Assembly (NCBI GenBank): GCA_024232835.1
Contig: JAAEPI010000290.1
Coordinates: 1-59,424, forward strand
From: Cytophagales bacterium
GTDB lineage: Bacteria > Bacteroidota > Bacteroidia > Cytophagales > Cyclobacteriaceae
DNA: 59,424 nucleotides
Reading direction: 5' to 3'
The position numbers and the translations under genes are program-made. This document shows positions 1 through 7,860 of the stretch, piece by piece. The notes beneath the pieces are model-generated. The model made no database searches. It was given only the letters and a program-made list of their open reading frames with translations, and had not been told where the DNA came from. Numbering within the stretch: the first letter of the stretch is position 1; each line of letters begins with the position of its first letter.

Positions 1-178
1 GTTGGTTAAAATCCGAATATTGGATATTTCAGGCAAGCTTATACAGAAAGAGCAACAAATGAAGGCTGGTCAGATATTAAAGGTACCGATCACATTAGAG
101 AATTTGAAATCAGGGGTACATATGGTCGAGATTAGTATTGGTGATCAGCGAGTTGTGAAAAGGATCATAAAAAATTGA
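1..178 (+). CDS. C-terminal fragment with type IX secretion sorting domain (5' truncated by window)
   Basis: Frame from nt 2 reads LVKIRILDISGKLIQKEQQMKAGQILKVPITLENLKSGVHMVEISIGDQRVVKRIIKN*, typical T9SS type A C-terminal domain pattern. Confidence 0.75.
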   Translation, partial: LVKIRILDISGKLIQKEQQMKAGQILKVPITLENLKSGVHMVEISIGDQRVVKRIIKN

Positions 179-218
179 ATCGTACTAAGGCAGTCAGTTT
201 TTTTAAAAAGCTGACAAG

Positions 219-247
219 GCCATCCACTTAGTGGATGGCTTTTTTTA
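219..247 (+). terminator. Rho-independent terminator
   Basis: GCCATCCAC-TTA-GTGGATGGC hairpin followed by T-run. Confidence 0.8.
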
Positions 248-286
248 TATCTTCGCAGCTCATGTTATGATTTCTAGACTTTTGAA

Positions 287-1375
287 ATGACAAATCAACC
301 GAACAAACCACCGGAACCTTTTTCGTGTACATATTCACCCAACCTTCCGGAATTGCTCCAACAATTAAATTGCACAATTGCAATCAGCACATATCAGGCG
401 GGTAAGGTTATCTTTATCAATGCAGTAGATGAAAACAACCTGATTCAATTGCCCAGAAATTTTAATAAAGCAATGGGTTTAGCTATCAAGGATCATCAGT
501 TGGCTGTTGCAACAAAAAATGAAGTTGTAGTATTAGGAAACGCTCCAGGGCTGGCACCAAACTATGGCCCACAGCCAAAAACATATGACGCACTCTACAT
601 TCCAAGAGCTATCTATTATACGGGTGAAGTAGATATCCATGATATGGAGTGGGGGGAAAAAGGATTGTATGCAGTTAATACAAGGTTTTCCTGTATTTCA
701 CTAATCAATGATCGGTTCAGTTTTGAACCTGTCTGGAATCCTTCGTTTATCACCGATCTCCAGCCAGCGGACAGATGCCATCTCAATGGCATGGTGATGA
801 AAAATGGTAAGCCGAAATATGCAACGGCTTTGGGATTATCAGATATAGGCAAGGGATGGCGAGATACGGTGGAAACCGGCGGCATCCTGATCGATGTTGA
901 AACGGATGAAATCATTTTGGAAGGACTGGCCATGCCCCATTCGCCTCGTATGTACGATGGTGATGTGTACATGGTACTATCCGCAACGGGAGAATTAATC
1001 AAAGTAAATATTGCCGAGAAGAAATATGAGGTGCTATTGACACTTAATGGCTTTCTTCGGGGAATGGCCAAGCATGGCGACTATTTGTTTATTGGCCTGT
1101 CGAAATTAAGACAGAATTCTTCGATTTTCCGTGATTTGCCAATCACCAAGAAAGCACTTCATTCCGGAGTTGAGATCATCCACCTGCCCACTGCTACATC
1201 AGTTGCCCATATTCGATACAATGCCAGTGTAGAAGAACTATATGATGTTCAAATTATTCCTAAGTTCAGTAGGCCCGGGATTTTGGGAATTGATAAGGAA
1301 GAACATAGAAGGGCATTGGTAACCCCAACAGACAACTACTGGGCAGAACCAAATGATAAGGTAGAGAACCCATAA
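287..1375 (+). CDS. TIGR03032-like family protein
   Basis: 362 aa ORF with ISTYQAGKVIFI / RNFNKAMGLAI style N-terminus. Confidence 0.7.
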   Translation: MTNQPNKPPEPFSCTYSPNLPELLQQLNCTIAISTYQAGKVIFINAVDENNLIQLPRNFNKAMGLAIKDHQLAVATKNEVVVLGNAPGLAPNYGPQPKTYDALYIPRAIYYTGEVDIHDMEWGEKGLYAVNTRFSCISLINDRFSFEPVWNPSFITDLQPADRCHLNGMVMKNGKPKYATALGLSDIGKGWRDTVETGGILIDVETDEIILEGLAMPHSPRMYDGDVYMVLSATGELIKVNIAEKKYEVLLTLNGFLRGMAKHGDYLFIGLSKLRQNSSIFRDLPITKKALHSGVEIIHLPTATSVAHIRYNASVEELYDVQIIPKFSRPGILGIDKEEHRRALVTPTDNYWAEPNDKVENP

Positions 1376-1386
1376 TCTCATTTTTT

Positions 1387-3450
1387 TTGAAAAGCTATCT
1401 TCAGCAACTCTTTTCGCATGCCATGTCGCTTTATCAACAAGGTGATTTAAAAGGAGCTGAAATTTCATTTAACCAGTTGCTAAGGGATCATCCGGATTAC
1501 CCTGATGCTTTGCATATGCTGGGCCTTGTATATGCACAGCAAAATCAATTTGATAGTGCAATTTCTCATATTGAAAGAGCAATCAGGGGAAACCCAACAA
1601 ATACGATTTTTCAAAACAATTTAGGCGAAACCTACAAGCGGAAGCGTGACGATAAGAATGCGCTTGTATATTTTGAAAAAGCCACCAAAACAGATCCGAA
1701 TTTTGCTCAGGGATATTTCAACCAGGCTACAATACGAAAAGGATTAGGGGAATTTTCGTTGGCAATTTCACTGTACAAGGAGGCGGTGGCCAGGGATCCA
1801 GGATATTTTCAAGCGTATTATAATTTGGGAAACCTTGCGCAGGAAATGGGAAATTATAAGTCAGCGATGACGTATTATGAAAAATGCCTGGCAATCAACG
1901 ATAAACACGAACTGGCACACAATAATATGGGCATAACGCTTCAGTATTGGGATAGAAGTGAGGAAGCAATTGAACAATATAACAGGTCGATTGAAATTAA
2001 TCCGAAATTTTGCGAAGCTCATTCAAACCTGGCTCAGCAATATGAGAAACAAGGTGATATTGAGAAGGCACGTGAGAGTTATGAGCACCTTATAAACCTT
2101 AAACCCAATGACGATTTATTACGATTTAAATTAAATACACTTTGCCCCATTATTTTTGAAAGTAACCGAGCCATTGATGAGTATCGAAATCGAATTGGTA
2201 GTGCAATAACCCGGTTTAAGAGTCTGCACGTACATCCAAAAGAGGTAAACACATCAGCATTCGCTACCTGTTCTGACCTGATCTATCAGGGAAGAAATGA
2301 TCTACCATTAAAGCAAGCCATGGCATCCTTGTACCAAAAGGAAATGCCAGAGATTCCGGTAAGAGATCCAAATCCCAAGCCACACATCGGATTTGTAGTA
2401 ACCAATGGACACGAGGGGGTATTTATTAAATGTATGCGTGGGTTAATAAACCACATGCCACTAGATAAATACAACATTTCAATCGTTTGTAGCTTACCGA
2501 ATGGGAAAAAAATTTTAGAGCCAGTTGTTGATAATCCAGGAGTCAAATTTATTTCCATTAATCCTCGCTTAGATTTAGCCACTCAAACTATTGTGGATGC
2601 TAAATTTGATTTCTTACACTATTGGGAAATAGGAACAGATTCAGCCAATTATTTGCTGCCATTTATGCGTCTGGCTCGGGTTCAATGCACAAGTTGGGGC
2701 TGGCCAACAACAAGTGGCATCCCAAATGTCGACTATTTCATTTCTTCTAAACATCTCGAAACTGAGGAAAGCGATGGTTACTATTCTGAAAAGTTGGTTA
2801 GACTCAACCGCCTCCCTGTGTATTATTACAAACCACCTTTACCAGATGCTGTCAAACCACTAGCCGATTTTGGGTTGCCTGCTGATAAACATTTGTATTT
2901 ATGTGCACAAAACCTTAAGAAAATTCATCCGGATTTTGACCAGTTGGTGAGTGGTATACTACAAAAGGATCCACACGCCATCGTAATTTTTATTAATGAT
3001 AAACAGGACAACATTACGCAGTTGTTAAGGAATAGACTTGAATATGTTATGCCTGAACTCTTTGCACGGATAGTATTTTTGGAACGTATGTCCGAGGAAA
3101 ATTATTTGAGCTTACTCAAGCAGGTGAATGTTGCATTAGATACCCTGCATTACGGAGGGGGCGCAAACACTTGTTACGATGCATTTGTTTGTGGTACCCC
3201 AATGATTACATTGAAAGGGAAGTTTCATCGAAGCAGATTTGGTTATGCGGCCTACAAGCAGATGGAGTTGGATGACTGCTTCGTTGCTTCTCTGGAAAAG
3301 TACGTTGACAAAGCAGTGGAGATCGGAACGAACAGCAGATTAAGAAAAGATTTAAGTGCCAGAATAATTAAACAATCCCAAGTGCTTTTCGAAGATTATA
3401 CTGCAGTAAGCGAATTGACTGACTTTATCGATTCGGTAACTAAGAATTGA
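1387..3450 (+). CDS. TPR-repeat protein with O-GlcNAc-transferase-like (GT41/SPINDLY-type) C-terminal domain
   Basis: Multiple TPR repeats, then QCTSWGWPTTSGIPNVDYFISS and GGGANTCYDAFVCGTPMITLKGKFHRSRFG. TTG start; internal ATG at 1423 is a plausible alternative. Confidence 0.85.
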   Translation: MKSYLQQLFSHAMSLYQQGDLKGAEISFNQLLRDHPDYPDALHMLGLVYAQQNQFDSAISHIERAIRGNPTNTIFQNNLGETYKRKRDDKNALVYFEKATKTDPNFAQGYFNQATIRKGLGEFSLAISLYKEAVARDPGYFQAYYNLGNLAQEMGNYKSAMTYYEKCLAINDKHELAHNNMGITLQYWDRSEEAIEQYNRSIEINPKFCEAHSNLAQQYEKQGDIEKARESYEHLINLKPNDDLLRFKLNTLCPIIFESNRAIDEYRNRIGSAITRFKSLHVHPKEVNTSAFATCSDLIYQGRNDLPLKQAMASLYQKEMPEIPVRDPNPKPHIGFVVTNGHEGVFIKCMRGLINHMPLDKYNISIVCSLPNGKKILEPVVDNPGVKFISINPRLDLATQTIVDAKFDFLHYWEIGTDSANYLLPFMRLARVQCTSWGWPTTSGIPNVDYFISSKHLETEESDGYYSEKLVRLNRLPVYYYKPPLPDAVKPLADFGLPADKHLYLCAQNLKKIHPDFDQLVSGILQKDPHAIVIFINDKQDNITQLLRNRLEYVMPELFARIVFLERMSEENYLSLLKQVNVALDTLHYGGGANTCYDAFVCGTPMITLKGKFHRSRFGYAAYKQMELDDCFVASLEKYVDKAVEIGTNSRLRKDLSARIIKQSQVLFEDYTAVSELTDFIDSVTKN

Positions 3451-3478
3451 TGAATAGCCGAAGATGGCTTAATAATCG

Positions 3479-4150
3479 TCAATCCTTTGCTGCCAAAAGA
3501 AACCCCAGAGACCATTCTACCCTGTAAACATTTCCCCCCTGTTGGTAACCAAGATCGCTGAATACTTTACGTAGTTCATTTTCTGACGGATTTTTATCTA
3601 GGTAGAGATCCCTGAAAAACGCCATGGCATCTTTCTCGTTTTCAAAATCCCAAAAATACATTTGCTCCTCGAACTCAGCCTTAAATCCCACTTCCACCAA
3701 CTCTTCAATGTCATCTTTTCCTTTTAAAAACATCCCTTTAATACCCATGCTGTTCCACTGATTGACAAATACATTTAAATAAGAGTCTACTTCGCTTCCT
3801 ACCGTTAGAACCCACATAATAAATTGCTCTTTTGACTTAAGAATCCTGAACATCTCCCGATAAAACGATGGTCAATCTAGCATGTGGTGTGAGCCAGCTA
3901 AATTCATCACTACATCTATGGATTCATCCAACAAATCTATTTTGGCCTCATCACATTTTATAATTTTAGAATTATGGTCGTCAAATCCGCATGAAAAATC
4001 GAATCCGAAATATTTCACGCCAGTAGGTAAAAAACCCTTTAAATAACCACCGCCTGCAGGAAGATCAAGAATAGAATAATTCGAATTATTAGCAATGTAG
4101 CTTACGCCGGTCTCAAACTCCTTATCACGAGCATGGGGATACCTCATCAT
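3479..4150 (-). pseudogene. SAM-dependent methyltransferase disrupted by a single in-frame TGA
   Basis: ORFs 3872-4150 (LDLPAGGGYLKGFLP...LAGSHHMLD) and 3479-3853 (MFRILKSKEQF...) are in the same frame; bridging reads SHHMLD*PSFYREMFRILK. Confidence 0.8.
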
Positions 4151-4188
4151 AGCATTATGAGGACTTCCCTCTTTTTTTGAAAATTTCT

Positions 4189-4908
4189 TTATACCCCAGC
4201 ATTTTCAAAGTGTTTTACATCCTGACAAGTTATACATTTACCGCTGGGTTTTGCTCCCTGAGTTTCACTATAAACGGGACGTCTGCACCACCAGAGATTA
4301 CCTCTGACTATTTCAGGTAGCGAATTCCAAATTTCTTCTTTAGTTTGTTCCATTACTGGAAATATGTAGGATGGTGGTTTGGGTTTGTCCAGCGACACTA
4401 CATTCTTGAAAATTGTCTGGGCCCTTTTCATTCGGATTCATAAAATTGTTTGAATTAGCATCGGTATCGGTTTTAGTCCTTCCCATCACCACAAATTCAA
4501 TATCTTTTCTTGATGTACAAATGTTACCCGCAATAAAAGCACACACCTCCATGTCAAAAGGAAATCTGTGAGATTTTAAAGATGAAAAACCTTTTGTGTT
4601 AAAGACACTTTCAGAGAATACAGATTCTAGGGAATAGTTCCTCTTATAGTAGTCAGGATTCAACTCACAGCAAAAGCTTCAGGATTTGCACGATTTTCCC
4701 GGTGGTGAATATGGATGTGGTGAATGATTAGAGGATGAGCTGAGTACTGCTTACTTGTCATCAGTTTATGCAAAACTCCGCTAGAGTCTATGCCTTCCTG
4801 AAAACATGCACAATATGGTTGATTTTCTATCCATAAGGCTTTTTTATTTGGATCAACGATTTTCAATACTAGCAAGAAATTCGATTTATTCCCATGCTCC
4901 TTATTCAT
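4189..4908 (-). pseudogene. Frameshifted PP-loop ATPase / QueC-like remnant
   Basis: Three overlapping minus ORFs in different frames chain into one protein: QEGIDSSGVLHKLM (degenerate SGGxDS loop), HHIHIHHRENRANPEAFAV, FVVMGRTKTD, PPSYIFPV, KPSGKCITCQDVKHFENAGV (QueC-like CxxC end). Confidence 0.55.
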
Positions 4909-5001
4909 TTAGGGGTTAATTCTATTTGCAATCTATGTCCAAATGGAAACATTTTCCAACCATTTGCCAAGACAGTAAATGTTTTGGTGGATGAGTCATT
5001 T

Positions 5002-5120
5002 GCCAAATTTGCTAAACTGGTAGAGCCACCTGCGATAGGCAGACGCGCACGACTCAAACTCGTGTTCCTTCGGGGGTGAGGGCCTACCTGCAAAGTCAGG
5101 TTCGATTCCCTCCTTTGGTA
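5002..5120 (+). tRNA. tRNA-Leu(CAA)-like sequence interrupted by two short inserts (5025-5043 and 5083-5100); possible tRNA pseudogene
   Basis: Anticodon arm CACGA-CTCAAAC-TCGTG, variable arm TCC-TTCG-GGG, T-arm GAGGG-TTCGATT-CCCTC and acceptor GCCAAAT/CTTTGGT appear once the two inserts are removed (about 82 nt left). Confidence 0.6.
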
Positions 5121-5249
5121 CAAAGTCCTTCGAGCAATCGTAGGGCTTTTTTGTTATCAATAATCCCTGACCAAAATCATAATAGCCTCTAGCATCCCTC
5201 ATTTGACTTGAGGAATTAAACACCCACCTTTACTCAAAAGTTATCAATC

Positions 5250-5420
5250 ATGTGGGGTATTCTAGTAGGTGTGGTGACAGTGGCCATAGCCATATATGCC
5301 ATGATAATGGTCGCAATGAGCAAGATGTCTAATGCTAAGATGATGATCTGGTTTGCGATCGTTGTTCTTATTCCACTCATTGGCCCAATCGCGTACTTTT
5401 CATTGAAGCGCCAAAGGTAA
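5250..5420 (+). CDS. Small membrane protein, PLDc_N-like (56 aa, below the ORF-track cutoff)
   Basis: MWGILVGVVTVAIAIYAMIMVAMSKMSNAKMMIWFAIVVLIPLIGPIAYFSLKRQR*; WxxIVxxxPxxGPIxYF pattern. Confidence 0.7.
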   Translation: MWGILVGVVTVAIAIYAMIMVAMSKMSNAKMMIWFAIVVLIPLIGPIAYFSLKRQR

Positions 5421-5454
5421 TCAGGCAACTATCTAAAAATCTTGTAGGGGTGAG

Positions 5455-6501
5455 CTAGAATTTAATCTTCGCAATTTCCTCTGGTTTCAGAACAGATATT
5501 TGGCTGGAGTCCACTTCAATAAAACCATCGGTTTTGAATTCTGAGAGGATTCGAATAACTGATTCTGGAGCTGTGCCAACCATTCCTGCCAGATCTGCTC
5601 GTGCGATCTTAAATGCTGTCGCTCCTTCATTACTCTTGTAGGTATCGTAGAGTTTCATCAGGGTGTCGGCGGTTCTTTTCCTAACCGTGTTGTAGGCCAT
5701 ATCCATCAGTTCCTTTTCTCTGTCTGCAAGGTTTTTTGAAAGTAACTTGATGAATTGCCCGGAGATTTCCCGGTTCTGAAATATGAGGTTTTGAAAGTCC
5801 TGACGAGGGATAAGCACCAATTCCGTTTCTTCCATAGCCATGGCAAATTCCGTCCGATCCGAGTCTTGAATCAAGGCCTTCTCACCTAAAAAACTACCAT
5901 TCGTATAGATATCGTGAATAAATTCTTTGCCATCTACATTGATTTTATACGTTTTTACTTTCCCTGTTTTGATCATGTAGGAGTAGGAGGCATAGTCTCC
6001 TTCTCGATATATAATGTCTTTTTTCTTGAATTTCCTGGTTTTTTGATTTTCCAAGATGGAGTCCACATTGTCATACTTACTGGCGGCCTCAGCAAAATCT
6101 TCTGCCGTTTCACTTTGATTTAGTCCGGCGTATTTTTTCAACCTTCTTTCTATAGCTCCCAGAAGCTCCATTTCTTGATATGGTTTCGTGATGTAGTCAT
6201 CTGCGCCCATATTCATTCCTTTCCGAAAATCAGTTTTTTCAGTCTTAGCAGTCAGAAAAATGAAAGGTATACTTGATGTCGAAGGATTTTTCATGAGTAG
6301 ATATAGCACCTCGTATCCATCCATTTCTGGCATCATAATGTCACACAAGATCAGATCCGGTGTTTTTCCCAAAGCCGATTTCACACCCTCCTTTCCATTT
6401 GCTGCTATACGAACAGTGTAATTAGATAAGTCGAGCAATTCGGCGATATTCTCACGTACGTCTTCTTGATCTTCAATTACAAGAATGGTTTTCTTGCTCA
6501 T
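5455..6501 (-). CDS. Response regulator receiver fused to Crp/Fnr-type cNMP-binding and HTH domains
   Basis: MSKKTILVIEDQEDVRENI...LILCDIMMPEMDG...TKPY receiver, then cyclic-nucleotide-binding fold and Crp HTH (ARADLAGMVGTAPESVIRILSEF). Start taken at 6501 rather than the track's 6549. Confidence 0.85.
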   Translation of the reverse strand: MSKKTILVIEDQEDVRENIAELLDLSNYTVRIAANGKEGVKSALGKTPDLILCDIMMPEMDGYEVLYLLMKNPSTSSIPFIFLTAKTEKTDFRKGMNMGADDYITKPYQEMELLGAIERRLKKYAGLNQSETAEDFAEAASKYDNVDSILENQKTRKFKKKDIIYREGDYASYSYMIKTGKVKTYKINVDGKEFIHDIYTNGSFLGEKALIQDSDRTEFAMAMEETELVLIPRQDFQNLIFQNREISGQFIKLLSKNLADREKELMDMAYNTVRKRTADTLMKLYDTYKSNEGATAFKIARADLAGMVGTAPESVIRILSEFKTDGFIEVDSSQISVLKPEEIAKIKF

Positions 6502-6730
6502 TAGCTTCTTGGTTTGGAATCTGCAAATTAGCAAATTAATAGGGATCAAGCATTTAATTGATTGCCTAAAATGATGTAATGAAAGTCATAGTATGAATTG
6601 ATGAAGGTCATGATTGATAAATCTAGAGGTATCTAATTTTGGCCTATTAAAAGTAAAAAATATTACTGATTGGTTAATTTTGAGCTTTGTATTAAATCAA
6701 TCCAAACAGTAAACCAATCTAAAATAGCTT

Positions 6731-7216
6731 ATGAAAAATGAAAATGTATTAATCGTTGCAGTGCTTCTTTTGGCAATGACGGCATGTGGAGGAGGAGGCC
6801 AAAGCCAAGCTGATAAAAGTAAAGAGCAAGCTGCAAATAAGACACCAGATCCCACAACACTTGAAGAAGCGGAGAAAAACTGGCAGAGTGATTACGGAAT
6901 TGGGCCTGTCAGTTCATTTGAATTGCCAGCTGAAGTCGATGCTGACTTGGTAGCAAAAGGGATGGAAATTTTTGATGCGAAATGTACTGCCTGCCATAAG
7001 GTAGACAAGCAATTCATTGGACCAGAACCAAAAGGCATACTAACCAGACGGACACCAGCGTGGATTATGAACATGATTCTGAATCCGGATGAAATGGTAC
7101 AGAAAAATCATATTGCAAAACAACTATTGATAAAATTCAATGGATCTCCCATGGCAAATCAAAATTTGACAGAAGAGGAAGCCAGAGCTGTCCTTGAGTA
7201 TTTCAGAACCTTATAA
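6731..7216 (+). CDS. c-type cytochrome lipoprotein of the nos cluster
   Basis: Lipobox LLAMTACGG and heme motif CTACHK; directly upstream of nosZ. Confidence 0.85.
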   Translation: MKNENVLIVAVLLLAMTACGGGGQSQADKSKEQAANKTPDPTTLEEAEKNWQSDYGIGPVSSFELPAEVDADLVAKGMEIFDAKCTACHKVDKQFIGPEPKGILTRRTPAWIMNMILNPDEMVQKNHIAKQLLIKFNGSPMANQNLTEEEARAVLEYFRTL

Positions 7217-7245
7217 AATCGAGTTTCACTTAACAAAAATCTATC

Positions 7246-7827
7246 ATGAGAAAAATCAGTAACATTTTAATTCTGAGTGCATTGATTGTCGGGACTTGGT
7301 CTTGTTCCAACTCCGGTTCACAATCAAGCGAAGGCTCAGGTGACGGTAGCGTTGTGGCTGAATCTAGTCATCCGCTAGGCCAGGCATCCTATTCGGATGA
7401 TGTATCCGATGCTAACATTCTTCAAATAGCCATTGGATCTAAAGATCATACAACATTGGTCGCTGGTGTGCAAGCAACGAAAATTGAGCATGTGTTAGTA
7501 AATGCAGGTCCACTTACAGTGTTTGCACCTACTAATGATGCATTTGGTCTTTTACCAGAAGGTACACTTGAAAACTTGCTCAAGGAGGAGAACTTGCCAA
7601 CATTGGCCAATATTATCACCAACCACGCAACTCCGGGTTCATTTACTATCGAAGGCCTTAAGAAAGAAGCGAGCAAGGGGAGAAAGATTTATATGGCAAC
7701 TGGTAATTATGTTGAAATTGTAGTCGATGGTGATGATGTGACTGTAGGAGGAGCCAAGATTCTTGGTACTGTAGAAGCGTCAAATGGTATCGTTCATGTA
7801 GTTGATAAAATCATCCTTCCTGAATAA
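7246..7827 (+). CDS. Fasciclin-domain lipoprotein
   Basis: FAPTNDAFGLLPEGTLENLLKEENLPTLANIITNHATPG ... SNGIVHVVDKIILP, fasciclin H1/H2 motifs; lipobox GTWSCS. Confidence 0.85.
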   Translation: MRKISNILILSALIVGTWSCSNSGSQSSEGSGDGSVVAESSHPLGQASYSDDVSDANILQIAIGSKDHTTLVAGVQATKIEHVLVNAGPLTVFAPTNDAFGLLPEGTLENLLKEENLPTLANIITNHATPGSFTIEGLKKEASKGRKIYMATGNYVEIVVDGDDVTVGGAKILGTVEASNGIVHVVDKIILPE

Positions 7828-7860
7828 ATTTTGAATAAAGAACTCTTAACAACTAAAAAT

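Noticed and set aside
616-1071. Minus-strand 151-aa ORF
   Set aside because: Antisense to the well-supported TIGR03032-like gene; composition is a shadow translation with no recognisable motif.
3872-3874. Selenocysteine or programmed readthrough at the methyltransferase TGA
   Set aside because: Position fits Arg (CGA to TGA) and no redox context or obvious downstream recoding element was seen; nonsense mutation is simpler.
4905-5223. Minus ORFs 4905-5123 and 4996-5223
   Set aside because: They translate the complement of the tRNA-Leu-like sequence (YQRRESNL..., VPKEGIEPDFAG), a common annotation artefact.
5234-5428. Minus-strand 64-aa ORF
   Set aside because: Antisense to a convincing small plus-strand membrane protein (5250-5420).
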